64,000 nt of DNA, taken from an uncultured Bacilli bacterium (GTDB taxonomy: Bacteria; Bacillota_I; Bacilli_A; RFN20; CAG-826). Positions 8,604 to 17,510 of this stretch are shown piece by piece. A program made the position numbers and the translations under genes. Every line of letters begins with the position of its first letter. The first letter of the stretch is position 1. The DNA lies in assembly GCA_934725985.1 (NCBI GenBank), contig CAKVCX010000002.1, positions 186,001 through 250,000 on the forward strand, in the 5' to 3' direction. A model generated the notes under the pieces. The model was not told where the DNA came from. It did no database searches and worked only from the letters and a program-made list of their open reading frames with translations.

Positions 8604-9505
8604 TGCCAGCAGCTTTGACCCATTATCTATTCGCCTTGGATGTCTATTCTTGCTTAAATGATGTAGATAAAGATTATTTTTTGCTAGGTACTCAAGGTCC
8701 TGACCCTTTCTTTTATCGCGGTATTTTAAAAAGAGGCAGACCTAATAATTATAAAGAAATTTGGGAAGTAGGGGAAAAGTTACATCATGAAAATATCGCC
8801 CCCGTTTATTTACAAATGAAAGAGAAGGCGAAAGAAGATAAGAAATTGTTATCTTTTGTTTACGGCTTGTTTTTACATTATTGTTTAGACAAAAATGTAC
8901 ACCCATATGTTTTTTATCGCTCTGGATTTAACAAGGAAGGCAAACTAGATTCTAAATATAAATACTGTCATGGGTCTTTTGAATCTTTGCTCGATGTCAA
9001 TTTGTCAAAAAGAATGGGAAACTATGTTAATCCAGGGAAAACCATTAATTTAAAAAACATAAATTTAGATGATGTCTCCGATTTATTTTCTATTTTTAAA
9101 AACCCTAATTTAACCGTTAAAACATATAAAGAATCGGTTTTGGATTTTATCCATATCGAAAAAGTTCTTTTTTCTAGAAGCGGGATTAAACGCATCTTAT
9201 TTAGGATGGTTGGGAAATACTCCCTTGCCTATGCAATGTCTTATCCTCATTTTTATAAAAGACTAGATTATATCGATGTCTTAAATTTGAAACATAATGA
9301 ATGGAAAGACCCTTGTAGTGGAGAAATTCATACTTCTTCCATTTTTGATTTAATGGAAAAGGCTAAAAAAGAATATCTAGATTTATTCCCAAATTTGCTA
9401 AATTTGGATTTTGATAAAGTTAATTCCTATTGCAAGAAAGTTGACCATGACGGAACTCCATTTGGAGAAAAGAAAAAGTTTTGCTCATGCTGCTATAAGA
9501 TTTAG
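8603..9505 (+). CDS. Zinc-dependent phospholipase C-like protein
   Basis: A 300 aa member of the zinc-dependent PLC/S1-P1 nuclease-like group that begins MPAALTHYLFALDVY, the usual opening in Firmicutes, with the metal-binding His at the THYLFA motif. Further candidate ligands are LGTQGPDPFFY (Asp), FLHYCLDKNVHPYVFYRSG (His and Asp) and YCHGSFESLLDV (His, Glu). There is no signal peptide, so the protein is probably cytosolic, unlike secreted toxins of the superfamily. The start overlaps the transporter stop by one base (TAATG), implying translational coupling. The physiological substrate is unknown. Confidence 0.75.
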   Translation: MPAALTHYLFALDVYSCLNDVDKDYFLLGTQGPDPFFYRGILKRGRPNNYKEIWEVGEKLHHENIAPVYLQMKEKAKEDKKLLSFVYGLFLHYCLDKNVHPYVFYRSGFNKEGKLDSKYKYCHGSFESLLDVNLSKRMGNYVNPGKTINLKNINLDDVSDLFSIFKNPNLTVKTYKESVLDFIHIEKVLFSRSGIKRILFRMVGKYSLAYAMSYPHFYKRLDYIDVLNLKHNEWKDPCSGEIHTSSIFDLMEKAKKEYLDLFPNLLNLDFDKVNSYCKKVDHDGTPFGEKKKFCSCCYKI

Positions 9506-9534
9506 TCAGTCTATACTTTTTGCCATTTTCTACT

Positions 9535-9547
9535 TAAAATAGTTGGC
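9535..9547 (+). promoter_or_regulatory. -10 box abutting the Nudix-like gene (leaderless)
   Basis: TAAAAT (9535-9540), then agttggc (7 nt), then ATG 9548. No Shine-Dalgarno sequence is present. It probably marks the promoter of the run extending through galK. Confidence 0.45.
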
Positions 9548-10183
9548 ATGAAAATAGTGAAGGTAAAACAAGTTAATTATGTCGGCTTGGCCTTGCTTAG
9601 TTATGAAAAAGCACTTTTTGTTCGCGAAATAGATAAAGACGGTTTTCCTTTGTCTAGTTTTCATTTTCCCGGCGGAAGCATTTTAAAAGAAAAGAATCTT
9701 AAATCTAGTTTAAATAATGTTTTAATTTCTAAATACGACGGGAAAGTTAAAATAGATTCTTTTTTAAGTCCCGTGTATTCTTTTTCTAAAGACAAAATAA
9801 CTTCTCTTTCTATTGCTTTAGGCAAAGAAATTGTCCCGCTTAGGTTTAATAAGAATATAGAAGGACATTATTTTCTTTTAGAAGAAGCAAAAGAAAATGA
9901 TGTCGATCCACTTGATTTAAAAGCTTTTGAAAAAGCCTTGATTTATTCTTGCGAAAGAAAAGAAAAGATTTCTAGCGATGAATATAGGGAACTATTGTCA
10001 TTGAAGAAGGCCATTCGATTTTATTCTTCTAAGATTGACAAGAAAGAGATAAAAGAGATATTGCATTTTATTGACGCAAGCAATGATTTAAATGCATCGT
10101 TAAAGGCTTTTTTATTCATGCTAAAGGAAAATAATTTGTCTAGCGATGATTATTTTTCTTATTTAAAGAAGAAGAAAGAATAA
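9548..10183 (+). CDS. Degenerate Nudix-like protein, unknown function
   Basis: A 211 aa cytosolic protein. Its first 70 residues resemble a Nudix fold (YVGLALLSYEKALFVRE, then SSFHFPGGSIL). The catalytic Nudix box is lost: after Gly43 the expected Glu and RE..EE positions read K49, N57, V58, S61 and K62. The C-terminal half (about 125-211) is helical and Lys/Glu-rich and I do not recognise it. It heads a tightly coupled run with cls, an alcohol dehydrogenase and the gal genes, and its stop overlaps the cls start by one base. A non-catalytic sensor or binding role, as in NrtR-type sugar regulators that carry Nudix-like domains, is conceivable, but no DNA-binding domain was identified. Confidence 0.45.
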   Translation: MKIVKVKQVNYVGLALLSYEKALFVREIDKDGFPLSSFHFPGGSILKEKNLKSSLNNVLISKYDGKVKIDSFLSPVYSFSKDKITSLSIALGKEIVPLRFNKNIEGHYFLLEEAKENDVDPLDLKAFEKALIYSCERKEKISSDEYRELLSLKKAIRFYSSKIDKKEIKEILHFIDASNDLNASLKAFLFMLKENNLSSDDYFSYLKKKKE

Positions 10184-11754
10184 TGAAAACATTTTTTAAA
10201 CCCGGTTTTTGGCCGAAACTAGTAATTGGACTTTTGCTTCTTGCTCAGTTTGCTCTGGCTATTTTTGGTTTTGTCTATTTATCTACTTTTTCTCAAAAAC
10301 ACGTAACTTTATTTGGTGTAATTTTGGCTTTGACTTTTATCTTAAATGTGGGCTTGTCTAGTTATATTATCAACTCTTCTTCTCCCGATTCTTATAGAAT
10401 TGTGTGGATTTGGGTTGTCAATTGCTTGCCCTTGCTTGGGGCTTTAATGTATATCGTCTTTGCCAATAAACAGACTTCTAAAAGAAAAAGGGCCTTGGTT
10501 AACCGTTATATTAGGCCATTGGAAAAAGAGGAAAGTGAAAAAAAGGCCATTGAGCTTTTATCAAGTTACTATCCTAAATATTTACCCTTATCGAATTTTT
10601 TATTTTCTTCTCGCGGCGGAGGTATTTTCGATCATACTTCCGTTAGCTATTTTCCTCTTGCCGATTTAATTTTAGAACCAATCTTATATGAACTAAAAAA
10701 AGCAAGGCATTACATATTTATCGAATTTTTTATCATTGAAAAAAATGGATATTTTTGGAATGAGATCCATAAGGTTTTATTAGAAAAAGTAAAAGAAGGC
10801 GTGGATATAAGGATTATTTACGATGATGTTGGTTCAATTTCTGTGGCTCCATTAAACTTTGATAAGGAACTTATGTCCGAGGGAATAAAATGTCATAAAT
10901 TCAATCCGTTCCGTCCCTTAATAGACGTTAGGCAAAACAATAGGGACCATCGAAAGATGATAATAATAGATGGGCATACTGCTTTTACCGGTGGTTTCAA
11001 TATAGCTGATGAATATATCAATAGAATCAATCGTTTCGGCCATTGGAAAGACAATGGGGTTTTGCTAAAAGGGAAGGCAGTTACTTCTTTGACCATGATG
11101 TTTCTTTCTAATTATATTTTTAATTATTCCCCTAAAGAAAACATTGATAAAAAGTATTATTCTTCCTCGACTTATATTTCTGAAATCGGGGGTTATCCTC
11201 CTACTAATGGACTAGTTCAACCCTATTGCGATTTGCCTTTTGATTCAAAAGCAGTCGGGGAAAGGGTATATCTTTCTTTAATCCAAAGAGCCAATAAAAC
11301 TCTTTATATTGCCACTCCTTATTTAATCATAGATTCAGAGATGGAAAATTCTTTGATTGCCGCATCTAAATCAGGAGTAGAAATTATAATATTAACTCCC
11401 CATATCCCCGATAAGAAAGCCGTGTTTAATTTAACTAGGTCTTATTATGGAAAATTATTAAAAAATGGAGTGAGGATTTTTGAATATACACCCGGGTTTG
11501 TTCATGAAAAAATGTTTATATGCGATAACGAAGTGGCAACTGTAGGAACGATTAATCTAGATTATAGGAGTTTGTTCCTCCATTTAGAAAACGGCACTTT
11601 TATTGTTGGCTCTTCTTCCATTAAGGATATGAAAAGAGATTTTCTTGATACTATTTCTTTATCAAATGAAATTAAAATATCTACGTGGGAGAAATGGCAT
11701 AAAAGAAATAAGAGTTATTGGGGATTGTTGAGGATTGTGGCACCGTTTTTATGA
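10183..11754 (+). CDS. cls: Cardiolipin synthase (phospholipase D family)
   Basis: Joins two phosphatidylglycerols into cardiolipin plus glycerol at the cytoplasmic membrane. The 523 aa are full length, with two N-terminal membrane helices (about 10-35 and 38-60, plus PLDNc-type VWIWVVNCLPLLGALMYIVF). Both HKD catalytic motifs are intact: DHRKMIIIDGHTAFTGG at about 255 and VHEKMFICDNEVATVGT at about 440. The start overlaps the preceding stop (TAATG), and the end overlaps the next start (ATGA at 11751-11754). A lipid gene between a Nudix-like gene and sugar genes is unexpected. Confidence 0.92.
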   Translation: MKTFFKPGFWPKLVIGLLLLAQFALAIFGFVYLSTFSQKHVTLFGVILALTFILNVGLSSYIINSSSPDSYRIVWIWVVNCLPLLGALMYIVFANKQTSKRKRALVNRYIRPLEKEESEKKAIELLSSYYPKYLPLSNFLFSSRGGGIFDHTSVSYFPLADLILEPILYELKKARHYIFIEFFIIEKNGYFWNEIHKVLLEKVKEGVDIRIIYDDVGSISVAPLNFDKELMSEGIKCHKFNPFRPLIDVRQNNRDHRKMIIIDGHTAFTGGFNIADEYINRINRFGHWKDNGVLLKGKAVTSLTMMFLSNYIFNYSPKENIDKKYYSSSTYISEIGGYPPTNGLVQPYCDLPFDSKAVGERVYLSLIQRANKTLYIATPYLIIDSEMENSLIAASKSGVEIIILTPHIPDKKAVFNLTRSYYGKLLKNGVRIFEYTPGFVHEKMFICDNEVATVGTINLDYRSLFLHLENGTFIVGSSSIKDMKRDFLDTISLSNEIKISTWEKWHKRNKSYWGLLRIVAPFL

Positions 11755-12920
11755 AAAGAATAGGCATTAGAATTTATCAATTTATCATAAAAGTCGCTTC
11801 TATTTTTTTGCTAAATAAGAAACAACTTGTCTATAAAGGTGAAAAAGAACTGTCTCACCTTTGCTTTGATTTGTCAAAGCGTTGCAAAAAAGTTTTTTTA
11901 TTAATTGGTCCAAATATTAAAAAAAGAGGTTATGAACTTAAAATAAAGGATACATTGGAGAAATTCCATTTGAATGTTTTTGTTTATGTTTCATCTTCTT
12001 TTGAGCCAAGTATAGAAATGGTTAAAGAGGCCTATTCAATCTTTAAAGAAAATAGTTGCGATTGCATTTTTGCTATAGGGGGTGGCTCGATTTTAGATTT
12101 AGCTAAGGCTATTAAGGCCATATCTGCAAATAAAACCAAGCCAATTTTTGGCTTATTGAAAGTAAAAAGAAACAAGGTTGCTTTAGTTTCTTCTCCTACT
12201 ACGGCTGGGACTGGATCAGAGGCGACTTTAGTATCCGTTATCAAAGACGAAGATAAAGTTAAAAAGACGATTATTTCTCCTCGCATATTGCCTGATTTCA
12301 TTTATTTTAATCCCACGTTTTTATCTTCTTTGCCTAAAAATGTAGCTTCTAGCGCCGGGCTAGACGCTTTTACTCATGCCGTTGAGTCATTTATTTCAAA
12401 AGGAGGTAGTTATAATACTAGAAAAAACGCGAAAAAGAGTTTGCTTCTATTTAAAGATAACTTTTTGAAATTTATTGATGATAGAAGCGACTACTCAAGT
12501 GCAATGAATATGCTTTTATCTTCTTACTATGCTGGATTAAGTTTTACCCGTGCCTATGTAGGGTATGCACATTCCATAGGCCATGCCTTAGGCGCGACAT
12601 ATAATATTCCACACGGTATAGCGGTCATTCATTCTCTTTTATACATTTTGCCAAAATATGGAAATTCCATTAAAAAAAGAAAGAAGCAAATCGAAGACAT
12701 TCTTGGCATCGATATTTCTTTAGAAGAATATATTTCTTCATTGCTAAAAAAATGTGATATACCTCCTTTGAATTTGGAAATTGATGAAAATAAGGCAAAG
12801 TCTTTATCTATTTTGGCCGATAAAGAAACAATTCCTTTATATCCTGTACCTAAAATATTTGCTGTTAATGATTTAACTATGTTTATTAAAGAAATAGGAA
12901 AAGGAAGGTATGAAAATTAA
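11751..12920 (+). CDS. Iron-containing alcohol dehydrogenase
   Basis: NAD(P)-dependent group III (Fe) alcohol dehydrogenase of about 389 aa. Motifs present are FAIGGGSILDLAKAI (nucleotide), SSPTTAGTGSEAT, and metal ligands in SAGLDAFTHAVE (Asp, His) and GYAHSIGHALGATYNIPHG (two His). An in-frame ATG at 11718 lies inside cls. I prefer 11751, which gives the ATGA coupling used elsewhere in this run. The substrate is unknown; fermentative aldehyde or methylglyoxal/lactaldehyde reduction would suit an organism with mgsA and pfl. Its end overlaps galM by 11 nt. Confidence 0.88.
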   Translation: MKRIGIRIYQFIIKVASIFLLNKKQLVYKGEKELSHLCFDLSKRCKKVFLLIGPNIKKRGYELKIKDTLEKFHLNVFVYVSSSFEPSIEMVKEAYSIFKENSCDCIFAIGGGSILDLAKAIKAISANKTKPIFGLLKVKRNKVALVSSPTTAGTGSEATLVSVIKDEDKVKKTIISPRILPDFIYFNPTFLSSLPKNVASSAGLDAFTHAVESFISKGGSYNTRKNAKKSLLLFKDNFLKFIDDRSDYSSAMNMLLSSYYAGLSFTRAYVGYAHSIGHALGATYNIPHGIAVIHSLLYILPKYGNSIKKRKKQIEDILGIDISLEEYISSLLKKCDIPPLNLEIDENKAKSLSILADKETIPLYPVPKIFAVNDLTMFIKEIGKGRYEN

Positions 12921-13914
12921 TTGTCAAAAACATTTTGGAAGCGATTTTATAACGTTTGATAATGAAAATGGCTTCGTGGTGACTCTTTCTTCTATTGGGG
13001 CTGGCATTGTCGATATTGAATATTTAAATAATAAAGTAGTATCTAGGCCTAAGGATTATGAAATATATTTAGGGGATAACGGAGGCTATTATGGGAAAAC
13101 CATAGGACCAATCGCTGGAAGAGTAAAAAAAGGAATAATCATAGTAGGGGGGAAAGAAAATAAATTAGATCTTAACGAAGGGGGCAATTCACTTCATTCG
13201 GGATCTATTTGCTTTGCCTTTGCCCCCTTTCTTTACCAAATAAAAGAAGAAAAAGAATGCTTTATTATTGTTTTTTCTTATCTATTTAAAGGAAAAAAAG
13301 ATAAGTTTGAAGCGGACATTGATACAAAGATTACTTATAAAATTAGTAAAGATAAACCAGTTTTAGAATATGAATATGAACTAGTTCCTAGCCTAGATTG
13401 TCCTCTTAATATAACCAATCATTCTTATTTTAATTTAAATGGTAAGGGAAATATTCTCTCCCATCTTTTAAAATTAAATTCTTCTAGGGTTGTAATTTAT
13501 GATGAAGAATTAATACCTAAGCAAATAAAAGAAGTAGACAAAGTTTTTGATTTCAGAAGCAAAAAGAAAGTGGGGGAAGATATATTAAATAAAGAGCTAG
13601 GTGAAAAAAGGCTAAACTATGGCTATGACCATTGCTTTATTCTGGATAAAGATGATTATTTAATTCCTAAAGCCATATTAGAAGGAGAAAAAATTGGCTT
13701 GAAACTATTTACTACTTCAACTGCCTTGCAAATCTATACTTGTACTTTCCCTCATCTTGATTTGCTGCTTAATAATGGTGAGATGGAGACAAAATATAGT
13801 TCCTTGACTTTAGAAGAAGTTAATGTTTCATTAAGTTTATCTACTATGGTTACTAGAAAAAATGATAAATTTATACGTAGACATAAATATGAGTTTTATA
13901 GAAAAGAGGAATAA
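12910..13914 (+). CDS. galM: Aldose 1-epimerase (galactose mutarotase)
   Basis: Interconverts beta- and alpha-galactose, feeding GalK. The 334 aa show the family landmarks: GGYYGKTIGPIAGRVKKG (the N-R region that binds sugar), NEGGNSLHSG with the conserved His, NITNHSYFNLNGKG with the catalytic His, and YDHCFIL with Asp. LEEVNVSLSLSTMVTRK at the end replaces the usual catalytic-glutamate segment loosely and should be checked. GGAAGG lies upstream of ATG. It overlaps the ADH gene and is followed within 2 nt by galT, forming a Leloir block. Confidence 0.9.
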   Translation: MKINCQKHFGSDFITFDNENGFVVTLSSIGAGIVDIEYLNNKVVSRPKDYEIYLGDNGGYYGKTIGPIAGRVKKGIIIVGGKENKLDLNEGGNSLHSGSICFAFAPFLYQIKEEKECFIIVFSYLFKGKKDKFEADIDTKITYKISKDKPVLEYEYELVPSLDCPLNITNHSYFNLNGKGNILSHLLKLNSSRVVIYDEELIPKQIKEVDKVFDFRSKKKVGEDILNKELGEKRLNYGYDHCFILDKDDYLIPKAILEGEKIGLKLFTTSTALQIYTCTFPHLDLLLNNGEMETKYSSLTLEEVNVSLSLSTMVTRKNDKFIRRHKYEFYRKEE

Positions 13915-13916
13915 AT

Positions 13917-15398
13917 ATGTTAGACAAAAGTATTGAAGAATTGCTCTATTTTGCAACTTGCAAATTAGGACTTGCCAAAGAAGATGTTCCTTATTATAGG
14001 AACTTACTATTTGCTAAGTATGGTTTGGATATCCCGTTTGAGGGAGAAATAGATAAAAAAATGATTTCTTCTTTATCTTTGCCTGACTTTGTTTTCTCTT
14101 CCTTATGTTCTTCTTTTAAGGAAAGAAATATGGATGAAGGGGAAAGCGAAAGAGAAGCTACATACTGTTTTGGTTTAGTTTCCCCATTGCCTAGCTATGT
14201 TAATTCTTTTTGCCAAAAATATATTAAAAGCAATGAAAGTGAGAAAGCTACTTCCTATTTATATGATCTAAGCATTAAAAACAATTATATTGCCAAATCT
14301 AAAGTCGACAAAAACATTGTCTACCAAGCTGATTTTAAAGATGGTCCTTCCTTGGATATTTCAATTAATTTATCTAAGCCAGAAAAAAATAACAAAGACA
14401 TCGCTAAATTGGTCGGGGCTAAACAAACCGGCTATCCAAAATGTTTGCTTTGCAAAGAAAATATCGGTTTTGCCGGGAATGATAAACATCCGGCTAGAGA
14501 AAATATCCGTTACATTGATTTAAAGTTAGGAGAAGAAGATTGGTTCCTGCAATTCTCCCCATATGTCTATTATTCAAATCATTGCATAGTGTTTTATTCT
14601 AAACATGTCTTTATGGAAATTTCTCCAAGGATTTTTAGAAAATTATTCGAATTTGTTGATATTTTCCCTCATTATTTTATTGGTTCTAATAGCGACCTAC
14701 CCATTGTTGGCGGTTCGATTTTAAACCATGAGCATTTCCAAGGCGGGGCTCATATCATGCCTATAATGAAAGCTAAAGATAGATTTGTTTTAGAAGAAGG
14801 GAAAGTCAAGGTTTCCATTTTGGATTTTTATGACTCTACAATTAAACTAGTTTCTACTGATAAAGAAGCTATATTAGAAAAGGCTAATAAAATAGAAGAA
14901 GCCTGGAGACATTATACCAATAAGGATTTGGAAATAATTCCTTATGAAGGGGAAATTAAACATTCAACCGTTACTCCTATTGTTAGAAAGTTATCTTCAA
15001 CCTACGAGATGTACATCATTTTACGTAACAATAGATGCAATGAGGCTTATCCTACCGGCATATTTCACGCTCATCCAGAATATGCACATATCAAGCATGA
15101 AGGAATTGGTTTGATTGAAGCTGCCGGATATTTCATTTTACCTGCTAGATTGGTAAGGCAAAGTCAAGAAGTTGAGGATGTAGTTTCGAAAAATTTAAGT
15201 TTAGAAGACGCAATAAGCTTGTATCCTGATTTGAATATTTTTTCCGATATGATTGAAAAAATGAAAAAAGAACGCATTTCATCTAGAGAATATATTGCTG
15301 ATGTTTGCCGTAACATTTTACGTAATGTAGCCGTATTTAAAGAAGATGAGAAAGGGCAAAAGGCTTTTATTGAATTTGCTAAGGGGGCCATTTTATGA
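13917..15398 (+). CDS. galT: UDP-glucose--hexose-1-phosphate uridylyltransferase, class II
   Basis: Exchanges UMP between UDP-glucose and galactose-1-phosphate. The 493 aa fit the long Firmicutes (type 2) GalT rather than the E. coli type of about 350 aa. Visible features are GYPKCLLCKENIGFAGNDKHPARENIR, YYSNHCIVFYSKH, and the nucleotidyl-transfer region VGGSILNHEHFQGGAHIMP with the HEHFQGG histidines. A good ribosome site (agagga) precedes ATG 13917. Its stop overlaps galK (ATGA). galE, the remaining Leloir enzyme, is not in the window. Confidence 0.94.
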   Translation: MLDKSIEELLYFATCKLGLAKEDVPYYRNLLFAKYGLDIPFEGEIDKKMISSLSLPDFVFSSLCSSFKERNMDEGESEREATYCFGLVSPLPSYVNSFCQKYIKSNESEKATSYLYDLSIKNNYIAKSKVDKNIVYQADFKDGPSLDISINLSKPEKNNKDIAKLVGAKQTGYPKCLLCKENIGFAGNDKHPARENIRYIDLKLGEEDWFLQFSPYVYYSNHCIVFYSKHVFMEISPRIFRKLFEFVDIFPHYFIGSNSDLPIVGGSILNHEHFQGGAHIMPIMKAKDRFVLEEGKVKVSILDFYDSTIKLVSTDKEAILEKANKIEEAWRHYTNKDLEIIPYEGEIKHSTVTPIVRKLSSTYEMYIILRNNRCNEAYPTGIFHAHPEYAHIKHEGIGLIEAAGYFILPARLVRQSQEVEDVVSKNLSLEDAISLYPDLNIFSDMIEKMKKERISSREYIADVCRNILRNVAVFKEDEKGQKAFIEFAKGAIL

Positions 15399-16564
15399 TT
15401 CTTACTAGTGAATGCAAGGAACAATTCGAATCTGCTTTTTTCTATCCGCCTTCTTACTTTTTCTTCTCCCATGGAAGATTAGAAATATTAGGCAACCATA
15501 CCGACCATAACCATGGTTTATGTCTGGTATCTTCCGTTGATATGGGGATAAGTGCTGCCGTTAGCAAAGATGATAGAGGGTTTGTCGAAATCTTTTCTAG
15601 TGGCTATAAACCAATCAAATTTTCTATTTCTTCTTTAGAAAGAAAAGAGGAAGAAAAAGGAACATCTTTATCTTTATGCAAGGGTGTTTTAAATAAGTGT
15701 AAGGAATTGGGCTATAAAATAGGTGGGTTTAAGGCTTATTTTGTTAGCGATATTTTTCCTGGGGCCGGGGTTTCTTCTAGCGCTTGTTATGAATCGCTTA
15801 TCGTCAAGATAATTTCTACTTTATATAACGATGATAAGATTTCTTCTTTGGAGATGGCAAAAATTGGAAAATATGCCGAAAATGTCTATTTTGGAAAACC
15901 TTGTGGCTTGCTAGATCAAATCGGGACGAGTTTTGGCGGGGTCATCTATGTTGATTTCGTCTCTTTGGAAGAACCGGTTTTAGAAAACATCAATTTTGAT
16001 TTGCCTTTAAAGATTGTTTTGATAAATAGCGGTGGTAACCACGCTCAATTGACTCCTTTGTATGCTTCGATTGGACTTGATATGAAGTCTGTTGCCCAAA
16101 ATGTATTTGATAAACCTTATTTAAGGCTAATTTCCCCTAAAGAATTTTTTATGCGTATTGCCATGCCTAATAATTCAGTCAGTGAGAGAGCAAAGCTTCG
16201 CGCTACGCATTTTTTTAATGAAAATGAAAGGGTATTGAAGGCTAAGAAGGCTTTATCCATAAATGATACGACTGGTTTTATTGATTGCATCAATGCTTCT
16301 TCTTTGTCCTCGCAAACCCTTTTATGCAATACCATGGTTCCAGGACATTATGAAGGCTCGCCTCAACAAGCAATTGATAGATTGCGTCCTTTTGCAAAAG
16401 AAGGAGGGATACGCATTATGGGGGGCGGCTTTGCCGGCTCGATAATTGCCTTTGTCTATCCTAAGGATTTCTCTTTATTTATGTCTGCTGCCATTTCTAT
16501 TTATGGGAAAAATAACGTTAAAAACGTTTCTATCCTTAAAGATGGCCCAAGTTTAATTAGGTAA
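15395..16564 (+). CDS. galK: Galactokinase
   Basis: ATP-dependent phosphorylation of galactose, a GHMP-family kinase of 389 aa. The galactokinase signature GRLEILGNHTDHNHG is at about 27-41. The ATP-binding GHMP motif FPGAGVSSSACYE is at about 126, the catalytic Asp region is in FGKPCGLLDQIGTSFGG, and motif 3 is MGGGFAGSIIAF. Translation is coupled to galT by the ATGA overlap at 15395-15398. Confidence 0.94.
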   Translation: MILTSECKEQFESAFFYPPSYFFFSHGRLEILGNHTDHNHGLCLVSSVDMGISAAVSKDDRGFVEIFSSGYKPIKFSISSLERKEEEKGTSLSLCKGVLNKCKELGYKIGGFKAYFVSDIFPGAGVSSSACYESLIVKIISTLYNDDKISSLEMAKIGKYAENVYFGKPCGLLDQIGTSFGGVIYVDFVSLEEPVLENINFDLPLKIVLINSGGNHAQLTPLYASIGLDMKSVAQNVFDKPYLRLISPKEFFMRIAMPNNSVSERAKLRATHFFNENERVLKAKKALSINDTTGFIDCINASSLSSQTLLCNTMVPGHYEGSPQQAIDRLRPFAKEGGIRIMGGGFAGSIIAFVYPKDFSLFMSAAISIYGKNNVKNVSILKDGPSLIR

Positions 16565-16568
16565 TTAA

Positions 16569-17462
16569 ATGAGGGGGTTATTAAGCGTTCAATTATTTAA
16601 TTTTCCATATTTTCTTTTCATTGCAATTGCACTTTCTTGCTTTGTTGTTTCTATTAGTTTTTCTAAAAAACTAGGGAAAGTCTGGACAAATAAATTCATA
16701 ACCATCTTGCTTTGGTCTAATTTTGCTTTGCATTTTTTAAAGCAATTAAACCCTTTTTATATTGCTTCTTGGCCTAATGGATTAGGTAGGTCTACTGCAG
16801 AAAATCTCTGCGCCTTTTTGATTATGGTTTCCCCATTTGTTTATAAATATGGAAATAAATACATGAAAGACTATTTATTCTATATAGGTTCGATAAGTTC
16901 TATTTTGGTTATGATTATTCCTACTGGGGCAATTGGGCTAGACTTAAGTCAAGCCGAGAATTTATTGGAAGTATTTAGATTTTATATATGCCATATACCA
17001 TTGCTTATTGTTGGGTATTTAATGGTTGATAACGGCTTTCATGAGCTTAATTACCATCGTTTAATCGCCTTGCCTTTCATGTTTTTACTTGTTGAAGGCA
17101 TATTGGTTTTAAATGGAATTATTCTCAATGCCATTCTCTATCATTTGCCATGGGGTCTGTTTTTATCTAGAGGATGCGAATTAATAAATTCTTCCTTGCC
17201 TTTTGGTCCTACCCCAGGCATGGATAAGATATTATCCCCCATCTACCCCTATTTAATTCCTTATTTAATGACTTATAGGGTGGGAGAAGAAATTAGATTT
17301 GTTCCTATTTTATATTTGACTATTCCTTTAATTCTAGCCACTGCAATTCTAGGTCCTTTATTTGCCCTTCCTTTTGATAAACGTAGATTTAAGCTTGACA
17401 TGGAATATTTAAAAGCCAAAAGGGCCTTAAAAAGAGAAGAAAAAAGACTTACATCTATTTAA
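16569..17462 (+). CDS. YwaF/TMEM164-type integral membrane protein
   Basis: A 297 aa membrane protein with about 7 helices, resembling the TIGR02206/YwaF family. Family-like pieces are the FALHFLKQLNPFY and WPNGLGRSTAENLCAFLIMVSPF stretches and LPFGPTPGMDKILSPIYPYL late in the protein. The function of this family in bacteria is not established. It follows galK by 4 nt and ends in a basic, Lys/Arg-rich cytosolic tail, so it probably belongs to the gal transcript. Confidence 0.65.
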   Translation: MRGLLSVQLFNFPYFLFIAIALSCFVVSISFSKKLGKVWTNKFITILLWSNFALHFLKQLNPFYIASWPNGLGRSTAENLCAFLIMVSPFVYKYGNKYMKDYLFYIGSISSILVMIIPTGAIGLDLSQAENLLEVFRFYICHIPLLIVGYLMVDNGFHELNYHRLIALPFMFLLVEGILVLNGIILNAILYHLPWGLFLSRGCELINSSLPFGPTPGMDKILSPIYPYLIPYLMTYRVGEEIRFVPILYLTIPLILATAILGPLFALPFDKRRFKLDMEYLKAKRALKREEKRLTSI

Positions 17463-17478
17463 TGTAGATAAATAAGTT

Positions 17479-17484
17479 TAAAAT
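17479..17484 (+). promoter_or_regulatory. Possible -10 box for malQ
   Basis: TAAAAT at 17479-17484 would start transcription near 17491, giving a short leader that contains the Shine-Dalgarno AAAAGGAG (17497-17504). Here, unlike other unit heads in the window, a ribosome site is present. Confidence 0.4.
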
Positions 17485-17510
17485 ATCTTCATCCTAAAAG
17501 GAGTTTTTAG

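Noticed and set aside
11718..15398. UGA read as tryptophan, as in mycoplasmas
   Set aside because: UGA closes cls, galT and other genes exactly at overlapping ATG starts, and tryptophans are encoded by UGG throughout.
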